Shown in pieces: positions 48,678-58,518 of a DNA stretch of 64,000 bases. This stretch comes from Deltaproteobacteria bacterium. GTDB taxonomy: Bacteria > Myxococcota_A > Polyangia > Polyangiales > Ga0077539. The stretch lies in contig JAUXYJ010000076.1 of NCBI GenBank assembly GCA_030694465.1, positions 62,001-126,000 on the forward strand, given 5' to 3'. The notes under the pieces were generated by a model. It had not been told where the DNA came from. It worked only from the letters and a program-made list of their open reading frames with translations, and made no database searches. A program made the position numbers and the translations under genes. Positions within the stretch are counted from its first letter, which is position 1. Each line of letters opens with the position of its first letter.

Positions 48678-50150
48678 TCAGCGTCGCGCAAACGCCAGCG
48701 TCAGCAACACCGTCGCGACGATCACCACCGAGAGCACCAAGATCACCACCCAGAGCGACGGCTGAGTTGTCCGGACAGAGACACTCTGATCTGCAATTTT
48801 ACTATCCAAATCATGATCTCTGCCCGCCGCTACCATCGTCCGCGTCGCGTCTTGTGGCGAGACTCCGGCCAGAGGTTGCGCCACTGTGCGCGCGGGCACC
48901 GCGGCGGTCTGTGTCTGCAAAGGGTGCGTCTCGATGACGTGGCTCACCACCGTGCCATCGCCCGCGGCGCGATCGGTCGGTGTAAGCTCTTTGCCGGCCA
49001 CGGGCGAGACCTCGAGCGTGCGGTCCAGCGCGATGTCTGCGCTCGGGGCATCGAGGCTCAGCTGCGGTGCAGAGAGCTGCGTGGGGGCCTGTGGCGCGTG
49101 GGACGGTGCCCCTGCGGGCCGCGAAGAGAGCCGCGCCGGAGGCACCGAGATGCTCGCCGGAGGCGCAGCGCTGCGCGGCCGTGGAGACGGAACGAGCTTG
49201 ACTGCGACATCCGAGAGCCTGGGCGAGGACGGAGATTGATCTGCAAAATACCTAGACACAATCGTCGAGAGAGCCCTCGCTGACGAGGTCGTCACGAGCG
49301 GATCGAGCAGCGAGAGGGCCTCGGCGGCGCTCTGAATGCGCGCGCTCAGCGTGGGCTCGAGCAGCCCCTCGATCACCGCGGCGAGAGCCTCTGGGATGTC
49401 TTCGCGACGCGAGCGGATCGGTGCGCGTTCGCCACGGAGCAACCGCTGCACAAGCTCGCTCTCGTTGTTGCCTCGAAAGGGTCGCTCATTGGCCAGCCAC
49501 TCGTACGCACTCACGCCCGCAGCGAAGAGATCTGCGCGGCCATCGAGCGCGAGACCGCGTGCTTGCTCAGGGGCCATGTATGCGAGCTTTCCCTTGACGA
49601 CTTGCTGGGTCGTCTGGTGTTTGCGGGTGCTCGCTCGCGCGATGCCAAAGTCCGTGAGCTTGACCTCGCCCGCGTACGAGACCAGCACGTTGTGGGGCGA
49701 GACATCGCGGTGCACCACGGCGAGGGCGTCTCCGTCGGGGGCCTTTTTACGGTGCGCGTAGTCCAGGGCGGCGAGCACCGCGCGCAAGATGTACGCAGCG
49801 ATTTCCCAGGGCAACGCGTGACCATCCGCGACGAGCGCGGCGATCAACCGCGAGACGTCTACGCCCTGCACAAGCTCCATCGCGAGGTAGTACTGCCCCG
49901 AGACCTCGCCAAAATCTTCGATGGCGACGATGTTGCTGTGCCGGAGCTGCGCGCCAATGCTGGCCTCGTCGACGAACATCTCGACGAACGCAGGGTCATC
50001 GCACAAATGCCGCAGGATTCTCTTGATGCACACCGGCCGCGAGAACCCCGCGACACCGAGCCTCCGCGCACGAAAGACCTCGGCCATGCCCCCGACAGCG
50101 AGCCGCTCTTCGAGCACATAATTTCCGAAGGTCGCGCCCTCGTCACCCAC
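48678..50150 (-). CDS. Ser/Thr protein kinase with C-terminal TM helix
   Basis: 'LAVGGMAEVFRARR', 'VCIKRIL', 'VVHRDVSPHNVLVSY', 'LTDFGIAR', C-term 'LWVVILVLSVVIVATVLLTLAF'. Confidence 0.92.
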   Translation of the reverse strand: MGDEGATFGNYVLEERLAVGGMAEVFRARRLGVAGFSRPVCIKRILRHLCDDPAFVEMFVDEASIGAQLRHSNIVAIEDFGEVSGQYYLAMELVQGVDVSRLIAALVADGHALPWEIAAYILRAVLAALDYAHRKKAPDGDALAVVHRDVSPHNVLVSYAGEVKLTDFGIARASTRKHQTTQQVVKGKLAYMAPEQARGLALDGRADLFAAGVSAYEWLANERPFRGNNESELVQRLLRGERAPIRSRREDIPEALAAVIEGLLEPTLSARIQSAAEALSLLDPLVTTSSARALSTIVSRYFADQSPSSPRLSDVAVKLVPSPRPRSAAPPASISVPPARLSSRPAGAPSHAPQAPTQLSAPQLSLDAPSADIALDRTLEVSPVAGKELTPTDRAAGDGTVVSHVIETHPLQTQTAAVPARTVAQPLAGVSPQDATRTMVAAGRDHDLDSKIADQSVSVRTTQPSLWVVILVLSVVIVATVLLTLAFARR

Positions 50151-50308
50151 AATCAGCCACCGGCTCTGCGCGCGCCCTGAGAGATCCCAACCGTTGAGCC
50201 ACACAGCGCCCGCGCGTGGACCATACTGCGGATTTCATCTGGGCCCCAAACACAGTCATCTTGGTTGCCCTCGTGCGCTCGCAAGGCTAGTGAGACACCC
50301 CACTCCCT

Positions 50309-52183
50309 GTGTCTCGCATTGCTTCCCGGTTCACTTCGCTCAACGCACTCTCCCCCCTCGCGCTCGCGCTGCTGTCGCTCACGCAATGCGCCCGCGCCGC
50401 ACGCCCGATGTCCGGACAGGGCGCGCACCGCGAGGCACCGCCAGTGACACAGTCACGGAGCACCGCAAACGCCGCGAGGTTTCCCTCGACGGGATGCGAC
50501 CTTGAGCGCCCCGCGATCGAGGGGTTCGCTGCGCGCACGACCGAGCTCGATGCTCTGGAGCGCGCCGCGTCCGAGGCCCTGCCGCCACAAGAGCCCCTGC
50601 GTGAGTTTCGCGATGGGCCCCTCGCGATGTCACTTCCGGCTGCGTTTTGGCCCGCGCGCGTCGACGGGCCAGACTACACCGCGTATCGCGTTCGCACTGG
50701 GCGCGACGCGGACCTGGTGTCTCTCTACGTGGGCGACCAGCCAAGATTTCACGCGCGTGAGCGCGGCGAGTTTAGGCTCGTTCAGGGCTCAACGCTCATC
50801 CGAGGTTATCTCTCTCACGAGCAAAATCGCTGGCGAATTGACGCACTCGCGCTCTTGCCCTGCGCGAGACCCAGGCACCTCTTGCTCAGCGCCGAGAGCG
50901 CAGACGTGCTCACCATCGCGCGCATCGCGCGGTCTCTCCGCACGCTCCATGTGCTCAGCGATGGGCACCCCCGGCAGGCCCCCATTGCGATGGATCCGCA
51001 GCGAGATCGCGAGCAAATTCGCACACGTTTGTCAGCTTACCCAGAGGCCCTCGCCCTCGCGATCGCGGCGCTCGAGAGCAACACGCTCACCGCGCGCTAT
51101 CCCCTGACGACCGACCACCCGCTCGCCGATCAGCTGCTCACGGGGCGCTCACGGGTGACCCACGACGGGGTCGGCGTCCACCGGTGGATCGCGATTGATC
51201 TGCGAAATAACGGACAAATTGAGCTCTCGCCGACGCTGCGCACGTGGTCGACCGACGAGCCCGCGGTGCTCGCAGAGCTGCGCCAAGCGCAGTGCGCGCG
51301 CGCCGAGATCACGCTGGCACAAGACGGCGTGGCCATTCGCTGTGACCAAGAGCGAGAGGTGCGTGCCTCGCTCGCGACGGGCCCGGTCACCCCGTCGGTT
51401 GCACGCGAGGCGCTCACGCGGGCGCTCGCCACACGCGCCCTGGTGGCTCGCTGGCGGAGCGACCCCGCCGCGATGTTCTCGGTGCCCTTAGAGGCCTGCA
51501 GCTCGGCCGCGCTCCCGATCGTGAGCACGCGGATCCCTACGGGGACCACCGTGCGTGTGGGGCAGTGTCTGTTGCACACAGACCCGACGCTCACCCAGAG
51601 CAAAGCCCTCGCCCTCGAGGCGCGCTGCGCGGTCACACGGGACGCTCCCTGGGCCACGGTCTTGCGCACGTCTGGGCGCATGGACGCGCTCGAGAGCCCC
51701 ACGAATGTGCAGACCTCAGACGCGGGAACACCTCCTCAAGACAGCTGCCGTTTTGTGCTCGGGTTGCACGGCCCACAGACCGGCTGGGTCGTGAGCGCCA
51801 ACAGCGAAGAGAGCGTGTCTGCGGCGGTGAGCGCGCGCGTGGGCCTCGGGGTCGATCGACGGGCGATTGAGCGGGCTGTCGGGGTCTTGGTAGAGCTCAA
51901 CGCGCTCGCGGCAGGGCGACGTGAGGGAGTGCCCGAGGGGCTCGCGCCGCAGGTGGTCACCACGCTCGGCCTGGATCACTTGGGGAGCGAGGCCGCGCGG
52001 GCGACCACGCGGTGGCTCTACGCGTTTGGGGGCCCTGAGAGCGGGACCTCGCTCACGTTGGTGTCGGCGAGGGTCGCGAGTGACACGCAGATTGAGCTGG
52101 ATTTTATGCCATGGATCGTCACGGTCGAGCGACAGAGTGATCGCTCATGGACCGTCCGCGACGTGCGCCCCACCGCGCGCTGA
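50309..52183 (+). CDS. Large hypothetical lipoprotein
   Basis: 'LSPLALALLSLTQCARA' lipobox; coherent 624-aa ORF. Confidence 0.7.
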   Translation: MSRIASRFTSLNALSPLALALLSLTQCARAARPMSGQGAHREAPPVTQSRSTANAARFPSTGCDLERPAIEGFAARTTELDALERAASEALPPQEPLREFRDGPLAMSLPAAFWPARVDGPDYTAYRVRTGRDADLVSLYVGDQPRFHARERGEFRLVQGSTLIRGYLSHEQNRWRIDALALLPCARPRHLLLSAESADVLTIARIARSLRTLHVLSDGHPRQAPIAMDPQRDREQIRTRLSAYPEALALAIAALESNTLTARYPLTTDHPLADQLLTGRSRVTHDGVGVHRWIAIDLRNNGQIELSPTLRTWSTDEPAVLAELRQAQCARAEITLAQDGVAIRCDQEREVRASLATGPVTPSVAREALTRALATRALVARWRSDPAAMFSVPLEACSSAALPIVSTRIPTGTTVRVGQCLLHTDPTLTQSKALALEARCAVTRDAPWATVLRTSGRMDALESPTNVQTSDAGTPPQDSCRFVLGLHGPQTGWVVSANSEESVSAAVSARVGLGVDRRAIERAVGVLVELNALAAGRREGVPEGLAPQVVTTLGLDHLGSEAARATTRWLYAFGGPESGTSLTLVSARVASDTQIELDFMPWIVTVERQSDRSWTVRDVRPTAR

Positions 52184-52191
52184 ACGGTGAT

Positions 52192-52914
52192 TCAGTCGCT
52201 GAGCTTGCGTTTGCTAGGCTTCTTCGCAGGAGCGAGAGCTTTGGTGAGCGTGGTGCTCTTGCTCGCGCGTTTGCTTCGCGGCGGAGCCTGCGAGGGGCGC
52301 TTGGCGTCGGTCTCTTGGCGAGCGCGCTGGGTGAGCGTTCGTGGGGCCAAGAGCTCATCGTCGGCGCCGATTTTTTTGGCCAAGAAGATCGCAGCGTCCA
52401 AGCGCTGAAAGTGTCTTGCTCGGTAAAATTGCAGTGCGTTCTTGTTGTTCTCAGCGACCTCAAGCACGAGGTGAGTGCAGCCTCGTAGGCGCGCGAGGTG
52501 CTCGAGCTGCTCGATGATAAAGCTGCCGATGCCGCGGCCCTGGTAGTCGGGCGAGACCGCGAGCTCTTCGACGTAGAGCGGGCGCATCTCGCGGCGCGCG
52601 AAGTAGCGCTCGTTCATCCAGTTGTCGGTCCCCGAGATTTGAAACGTAGACTCGGCGTAGCCCACGATGTCCATCTTGGGCGGCTGCCCTTCGCCCTGCG
52701 GAATCTCTAGCTCAAAGAGCAGCTGCTCGATCCCGTCTTCTTCGTACACGTCGGCAAAGCGCTGTTTAGTCCGCGGCCGCTGGTACTCTACGGTCTCGCG
52801 GTTGACCTCACGAAACACGCGCTTCAAAAACTCCCACACGCGGTTGAGATCACGCCGGTGGAGTCTCCGCACGCGCACCGTCAATGGCTGATCTTGTAGT
52901 TCATCCTCGATCAT
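52192..52914 (-). CDS. GNAT-family N-acetyltransferase with basic Lys-rich tail
   Basis: 'LYVEELAVSPDYQGRGIGSFIIEQLEHLARLRGCTHLVLEVAENNKNALQFYRARHF'. Confidence 0.9.
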   Translation of the reverse strand: MIEDELQDQPLTVRVRRLHRRDLNRVWEFLKRVFREVNRETVEYQRPRTKQRFADVYEEDGIEQLLFELEIPQGEGQPPKMDIVGYAESTFQISGTDNWMNERYFARREMRPLYVEELAVSPDYQGRGIGSFIIEQLEHLARLRGCTHLVLEVAENNKNALQFYRARHFQRLDAAIFLAKKIGADDELLAPRTLTQRARQETDAKRPSQAPPRSKRASKSTTLTKALAPAKKPSKRKLSD

Positions 52915-53000
52915 CGTTGGCTCTCGTGGCGCGCGAGCGTACACCTCGGCCGCGCGTCCGCACGTGCCTTCATGCGCATGCTCGCCTACAAGCCAACCTC

Positions 53001-53798
53001 ATGCTGGTCTCGCCTGCTCAACTCGCGCTCTTGATGCTCTCTTCGTTTGCCGCGGGGGCCGTCAATTCGGTGGCCGGAGGCGGGAGCCTGCTGACCTTTC
53101 CTGCGCTCTTGGGCGCGGGGCTGAGCGCCCTCGGGGCCAACGCCACGAGCACCGTAGCGCTCATGCCGGGCTCATTTGCGGCCCTGTGGGGCTACAGGGC
53201 GCGCCTGCGTGGACAGGGTCCGGTGATCGCCGCGATGACGGTCCCCTCGCTCGTGGGCGGGGTCCTAGGGGCCGTCTTGGCCCTGCGCGTGGGCGAGCGG
53301 TGGTTCGCGCTGATCGTCCCGTGGCTGCTCTTGGGCGCCACGTTGCTCTTCGCGCTGCAGCAGCCGCTGCGCGCCATGGCCGATCGAATGAGCAGCCAAT
53401 CACCAGACCGATCGGATGTGCTGTCCGCACGAAGCCTCGTCGTGATCGGGCTGTTTCAGTTGCTGGTCGCGACGTACGGGGGCTTCTTTGGCGCGGGCAT
53501 CGGCATCATGATGTTGGCCTCGCTCGCCATCGTAGGCTTCTCAGACATTCACCAAATGAACGGCCTGAAGAACCTCGCCGCCGCGGTGATTAACGCGGTC
53601 GCGATCGTGATTTTTGTTAGCAAAGGCACAGCGAATCTCCCCCTCGCGGCCGTCATGGCCCTCGCCGCGATCGCGGGCGGGCGCCTCGGAGCGGGCATCG
53701 CGCAGCGCCTCGGGGCCAAGACCGTGCGGGGCTTTGTGACCTTCGTAGGCCTGAGCATCACGACGCTGCTGTTTGTCCGTCGGATGCGTGGTGGGTAG
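53001..53798 (+). CDS. TauE/SafE-family sulfite exporter-like permease
   Basis: 'FAAGAVNSVAGGGSLLTFPALLGAGLSALGANATSTVAL'; 'GGFFGAGIGIMMLASLAIVGFSDIHQMNGLKNLAAAVIN'. Confidence 0.92.
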   Translation: MLVSPAQLALLMLSSFAAGAVNSVAGGGSLLTFPALLGAGLSALGANATSTVALMPGSFAALWGYRARLRGQGPVIAAMTVPSLVGGVLGAVLALRVGERWFALIVPWLLLGATLLFALQQPLRAMADRMSSQSPDRSDVLSARSLVVIGLFQLLVATYGGFFGAGIGIMMLASLAIVGFSDIHQMNGLKNLAAAVINAVAIVIFVSKGTANLPLAAVMALAAIAGGRLGAGIAQRLGAKTVRGFVTFVGLSITTLLFVRRMRGG

Positions 53799-53885
53799 CT
53801 CACGACGTGCGTATCGGTGCGGCGATCGCCCCATAAACACGGTATAGCTATCTCGCAGATCGGTTGTGTCGGTAGAGGGTGTCTG

Positions 53886-54752
53886 GTGAGCTTTCGACTC
53901 GTGTTGCCCAAGCGTAGAGCAGCCCCTGTGGTGGTCGAGGTGCCCCACGCGGGAGTGCAAATCCCTGCGTCCATTGCGGCAGAGCTTGATTGCACGCCAC
54001 GCGATGTCTTGCGCGACAGTGACACGTACGTCGATGAGCTCGTCGCACAGACTCCTGACACGGGCGCGACGTTGTTGGTCTCTGATGTGTCTCGCTACGT
54101 GGTCGATCTCAACCGTACCGAGCGCGACATTGACGCGCTGAGTGTCCCGTCGCTTGTGGGCGCGCGCTGTCCACACGGCGCCGCGGGGGTGTGTGATCAC
54201 GCGCCGCGCGGAGTGATCTGGCGAGAGAGCACCGAGGGGTACAACCTGTTGCGACAACCGCTGAGCGAAATCGCTTACCGATCGCGCATCGATCAATACT
54301 ATGCCCCCTACCATCGGGCCCTCGCTGCGCGCTTGAGCGAGCTGCACGCGATGCATGGGTTTGTGATGCTCGTGAGCGTGCACTCGATGCCTGGCTACGG
54401 CCGAGGCCCCGATGGATCTCGCGTGCGGCGCGCCGACATCGTCCCCGGAACGCGTGGGCAGACCACCGCGCATCGCGACGTGATCCACGTGGTGGACTCA
54501 CACTTTCGCGCCGCGGGGCTCAGCGTACGCCACGACGATCCCTACCGTGGCGGCGCGACGACGGCACGCTGGGGGCGGGTCTCGGATGGGTTTCATGCGG
54601 TCCAAATCGAGCTTAACCGCGCGCTGTACTTGGACGAATCGAGCCTGCACCGGCGCCGCGATGGCCAGCGATGGCTGCAGCAATTGTGCTTTGAGCTCAT
54701 CGAGCGGCTCACCCACGTCGACACTCGCAGCGTGCTCTCTGCGCGCTCGTAG
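53886..54752 (+). CDS. N-formylglutamate amidohydrolase family protein
   Basis: 'VVVEVPHAGVQIP', 'DVSRYVVDLNR', 'YYAPYHRAL', 'VSVHSMPGYG'. Confidence 0.88.
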   Translation: MSFRLVLPKRRAAPVVVEVPHAGVQIPASIAAELDCTPRDVLRDSDTYVDELVAQTPDTGATLLVSDVSRYVVDLNRTERDIDALSVPSLVGARCPHGAAGVCDHAPRGVIWRESTEGYNLLRQPLSEIAYRSRIDQYYAPYHRALAARLSELHAMHGFVMLVSVHSMPGYGRGPDGSRVRRADIVPGTRGQTTAHRDVIHVVDSHFRAAGLSVRHDDPYRGGATTARWGRVSDGFHAVQIELNRALYLDESSLHRRRDGQRWLQQLCFELIERLTHVDTRSVLSARS

Positions 54753-54785
54753 CGCGGCACGCAGAGCGAGTCACCGTGGGGGGTC

Positions 54786-55280
54786 TTAGTGTCCCGTGGG
54801 TGCGCGCAGCCACGCGGCCCACTGCGCGGCGGTGAGCGTCCCGTCCGAGCCCGTGACCGGCTCGCGGGTGCTCTTGGCGACCACCGCCTGCGTGTGCGGA
54901 TCGAGCACGACGTACGTCGCGATCGCGCGCACTTGGTAGCGCTCACTGAGCACACGGTGCGCGTCCCAGCGGCGCACGTTGATCCGCACGCGCTCGTATT
55001 GTGTGTCGAGCACCGAGGCGACCTCGGGCTGCTCTTCGAGAGCGCTCATCGCGCGACAGTCGGCACACCAGGGCGCGGTGAACTCAAGCAACACACGGGT
55101 GCCACGCGCGCGACCGCACGACAGCGCGCGGGTCACGCGCTGCTGCACCTCGGCGTCGCTGCGCTCAGCCCATCGCTCACCCACGGGCTCGTTGGCGTTG
55201 CCGCAAGGGCCCGCCCGTCGGCACTGAGATTGCGACAGAAAACCTAATAGAATCAAGCAGTTCGCGGGCAGATGCTTCAC
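54786..55280 (-). CDS. Thioredoxin-fold lipoprotein (DsbD C-terminal-like)
   Basis: 'RVLLEFTAPWCADCRAMSALEEQPEVASVL'; lipobox 'LSQSQCRR'. Confidence 0.8.
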   Translation of the reverse strand: MKHLPANCLILLGFLSQSQCRRAGPCGNANEPVGERWAERSDAEVQQRVTRALSCGRARGTRVLLEFTAPWCADCRAMSALEEQPEVASVLDTQYERVRINVRRWDAHRVLSERYQVRAIATYVVLDPHTQAVVAKSTREPVTGSDGTLTAAQWAAWLRAPTGH

Positions 55281-55295
55281 AAGGATTGCGCTCGC

Positions 55296-55694
55296 TCAGC
55301 GATCAAACGCGACCACCAAGAAGGCCACCGCACACAAGGCCAACGTGAGCGTGAGATACCGCGCGAGGCTCTGAAACAGCTGCGTCACCGCGGGCAAAAC
55401 CAACGCCCCAGCGTCGCTCGCTTGGGCCTTGCTCTCGAGCGACGTCGCGGTTTGCATGAGCAACACGGCCATCAAGAGCGCGAGGGCCCCCGGAGCGATC
55501 ATGCTGACCACCACCCCGCTCAGCCCACGCGAGAGCGCGACCGCAGCGATGCCCAGCTCGATGGCGCCCACGGCGAGGCCGCCATAGCCCGCGTAGCGCA
55601 TCGCGTGCGCGACCTCGAGGACGTTCTTGTCCCCTGCCGCGGCGGGCGTCTTATCACTCGTGGCAGACGCTGTCTGTTCGGTGTCCTTGCTCAT
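55296..55694 (-). CDS. Small membrane protein
   Basis: MSKDTEQTASATSDK.. with several hydrophobic segments. Confidence 0.65.
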   Translation of the reverse strand: MSKDTEQTASATSDKTPAAAGDKNVLEVAHAMRYAGYGGLAVGAIELGIAAVALSRGLSGVVVSMIAPGALALLMAVLLMQTATSLESKAQASDAGALVLPAVTQLFQSLARYLTLTLALCAVAFLVVAFDR

Positions 55695-55763
55695 CGCTGC
55701 TCCCTCTGTCGGTTGGATTGCTGTTGCGCGTCGGGTTTGGCCTACGTGCGCGGCGTAAGGCTA

Positions 55764-55884
55764 ACACCATTCGCTGGCTAAAATGGCCTACGCCACGCAA
55801 TCGCGAGCCCCTCGGGTGTGGCACGCCGGAGCAAGCACTCGGGGTCTTCGGGTTCGTCGCACAGCGCCGCGAAACCCTGCGTGT
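55764..55884 (-). pseudogene. 121-bp duplicated 3' end of the 56403..57524 gene
   Basis: Matches 56389..56509 at 118/121; encodes the identical C-terminal peptide TQGFAALCDEPEDPECLLRRATPEGLAIAWRRPF*. Confidence 0.9.
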
Positions 55885-55977
55885 TTGAGAGCCGATGTTC
55901 TGCTGACTGTGGATCCCACTCAGCGCCCACGGATGCGAGCCTCGCGTTGCAAACAAACCGCAGCGCGTGCAGTGGCC

Positions 55978-56310
55978 TCAGATCACGCGTCCCTGCATCG
56001 CGCGGCCGATTTGACCCACGATCGCACCGAGTATCGCGCCGCCAAAACCCAACGCGACCACAACCGCGATGAGCGTGCTGTTTCGTGTGAGAGCACCCAC
56101 TCCGCAGGCCCCGGCGGTCGCGAGCAGCAAGCCTCCCCACCCAAGGAGCGACGAGTATCGCACGAGCTTTGCCGCCTGTTGGGCGCTGGGATCCACCGGC
56201 TGAATCCCGTTGGGCGGCGCACCGTAGGGCGCTCCCATGGCCGGCTGTTGTGGATGTGTTGGATGGCCTGAGGGCGCATCAGGCGTCGGCCCTTGGGGCT
56301 GCGGATTCAT
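55978..56310 (-). CDS. Small Pro-rich membrane protein
   Basis: MNPQPQGPTPDAPSGHPTHPQQPAMGAPYGAPP.. plus two TM segments. Confidence 0.7.
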   Translation of the reverse strand: MNPQPQGPTPDAPSGHPTHPQQPAMGAPYGAPPNGIQPVDPSAQQAAKLVRYSSLLGWGGLLLATAGACGVGALTRNSTLIAVVVALGFGGAILGAIVGQIGRAMQGRVI

Positions 56311-56402
56311 TAGAAAACACAGCGTACAAAAGCGAGGGTCATCGCGGCAAGTTTGTTGCTTCTGAAAGCGCGCACGCGGGGATCGAGCACACCATTCGCT
56401 GG

Positions 56403-57524
56403 CTAAAATGGCCTACGCCACGCAATCGCGAGCCCCTCGGGTGTGGCACGCCGGAGCAAACATTCAGGGTCTTCGGGTTCGTCGCACAGCGCCGCGAAAC
56501 CCTGCGTGTCCATGAGCGCCTCAGAGAGCCTGGGCATGTACGTCGACAGCGCGATGGCCGGCGTGTTGGTGGCTACCATCGTGGGCGCGGCGTCGACCGC
56601 GTGGCACGCCATGCCCAACACCGGCGCGAGCCCGTGACGTGCAAACCGATGGACCAAGAGCCAGTGCGCGAGGCTCTTGTCGGGCCCTGTCCACTCGCCG
56701 GGCATAAACCGGTAGCCGTCTGCGAAGCCTGCGTTTTTGCTGCGCCAATCGATTTTGCCCGCGCTGTCCAAGGGGTTGGCAAAGCGCGCGGCGAGGTCGT
56801 TGGGCGCGAGTGTTTGTCGGCTGTCGGGACCCAGGTCTGGGTCGTGATCGAGCGTGTCGTGCGATGCATACAAGGGCAGATAGACCAAGAGTTCGCCTTG
56901 CAGTGTGGCGAGCGGGGCGAGGCCGCGTTCCCACATCGCGAGCAGCGGAGCCCAAGGAGATTGGCCTTGGATTTTGCAGGCGACGCGAAGGATCTCGCAC
57001 CACCAGAGCTCGCCACCGGGCATCAGCCGCGCCGAGGGATCACGCGAAATCCATCGCCGGAGCTTATCGACCAACGAGCGCTCGATCCCCGCGTGCGCCG
57101 TACCCTGTTGCAGCAAGACCGACTGCATCCGCGCGAGCAAGACCGCGCACGTTGTGTCACCGAGCTGCGCGCGCGCCGCGTGAAACACCTGCCTTCTGGC
57201 GCGATCGAGGAGCTCGGCCCAGCGCGTTACGCGAGGTGAAAATGCAGGGATATCTCTCGCGAACCGTCCGCCCTCGTCGCCGACGTAGCCCGCCGCAAAG
57301 CGCGCGTCGTACATCGACCGCGTGAGCTGCAGCGGAGGCTCGCAGCGAGGCTCGTCCTCGCGCAGTTGGGCATCGAGCGCGGCGCGGTGCTCGTCCACGC
57401 GGTCTTCGATCCATTGGACCGCGGCGGGCGAAGGCAGGGCCATCTCGGCGTCGGGTGCGAGCCAGCGCAGGGCACTCGCGCGCGCAAGGAGGGCATCGAC
57501 GGCGTCGTGATCGAGTGCGCTCAT
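56403..57524 (-). CDS. Hypothetical protein (parent of the 121-bp duplicate)
   Basis: 373-aa coherent ORF, MSALDHDAVDALLARASALRWLAPD... Confidence 0.7.
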   Translation of the reverse strand: MSALDHDAVDALLARASALRWLAPDAEMALPSPAAVQWIEDRVDEHRAALDAQLREDEPRCEPPLQLTRSMYDARFAAGYVGDEGGRFARDIPAFSPRVTRWAELLDRARRQVFHAARAQLGDTTCAVLLARMQSVLLQQGTAHAGIERSLVDKLRRWISRDPSARLMPGGELWWCEILRVACKIQGQSPWAPLLAMWERGLAPLATLQGELLVYLPLYASHDTLDHDPDLGPDSRQTLAPNDLAARFANPLDSAGKIDWRSKNAGFADGYRFMPGEWTGPDKSLAHWLLVHRFARHGLAPVLGMACHAVDAAPTMVATNTPAIALSTYMPRLSEALMDTQGFAALCDEPEDPECLLRRATPEGLAIAWRRPF

Positions 57525-57576
57525 GGCGAGCGAGCGTAGAGCAGATCAAGCGCAGCGAGAACCACCGGCGAGCGAG

Positions 57577-57608
57577 GGCCCGCACCCGGCGACGTCGCTG
57601 GGTTACAC
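57577..57608. repeat. Dispersed palindrome copy H in 32-bp extended form (core 57586-57601)
   Basis: ggcccgcacccggcgacgtcgctgggttacac, identical to 60848-60879. Confidence 0.92.
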
Positions 57609-57609
57609 T

Positions 57610-58518
57610 TTAGGGTGCAAACTGATAGGTATTTTGCGCAGCAATCCGGTCAATTCGCAACGAAACCGTGTGGCCAGGCAACGAGACAAACCGGTGGGTC
57701 CCGCTGCTCACGAGGATCGGGAGTTCGCCTCCGTCACGAAAGGCGGCGATCACCGCAGGGGGGACCACAAGAGGTCCCACACGCGCGGGAAACGTGCAGA
57801 ACGCGCGACGGCCCACTGCGAACGTGCGGTCTGTGAATCCCGAGATCACGATCTGCACCGTGTCGGCGGTGCTGACGTCGGTGATCATGATGACGAACTC
57901 GTTCGAGGTGAGCATCACGCGACGGTCTGGGATCGTCGCCATGATGCGCGGCCCCAAGGGCAACGACTCGCGAAGCCCCAGGCTCGGCACGCGAAACTCG
58001 ACGCCTTCGCCAGTGTTCCAATGGGGTGGATCGTTCTGGGTGGCGAAGTACACGCCCCCCATCGGTCGTTCTAAATAGGGCAACGTCATCGTCCGCGTCG
58101 AATCGCGCAGGCTGACCTCTCCTACCTGGGCAGAGCGCGGAATTTCGGGCGATTCGTACCACTCGCAACCATCACGCTCGAAGCGACGCGTTCGTGGATC
58201 ACGCGCCCCCGACTCGGCAAACAACGCGATGCCAGTACGAAACTGGATCGTACCAGCCGCGTCGCTGGTCCCCTGAATTGCTCGAAAAAGACTCAGTAAA
58301 ATCGGAGCAGTTGGGGATGTGTCGCTCGCGACGTCAGTCGATGCGTCGTGAGGGGCAACGACATCGCGCTCAGGGACTAGGTCTTGAGTCGAATGGACAT
58401 CATGCAGGGCGGCCTCTGCACCCGTATCAGCGCCGTCCGCGGTGCCGTTCACCCGCTGTCCACATCCAGAAAGAAGCAGTAAAACGGCCACGAGTTGACC
58501 ATTGATGTCCTCTTTCAT
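57610..58518 (-). CDS. Hypothetical lipoprotein with Asp-rich linker
   Basis: MKEDINGQLVAVLLLLSGCGQ lipobox; 4-bp overlap with upstream Cys-rich gene. Confidence 0.7.
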   Translation of the reverse strand: MKEDINGQLVAVLLLLSGCGQRVNGTADGADTGAEAALHDVHSTQDLVPERDVVAPHDASTDVASDTSPTAPILLSLFRAIQGTSDAAGTIQFRTGIALFAESGARDPRTRRFERDGCEWYESPEIPRSAQVGEVSLRDSTRTMTLPYLERPMGGVYFATQNDPPHWNTGEGVEFRVPSLGLRESLPLGPRIMATIPDRRVMLTSNEFVIMITDVSTADTVQIVISGFTDRTFAVGRRAFCTFPARVGPLVVPPAVIAAFRDGGELPILVSSGTHRFVSLPGHTVSLRIDRIAAQNTYQFAP

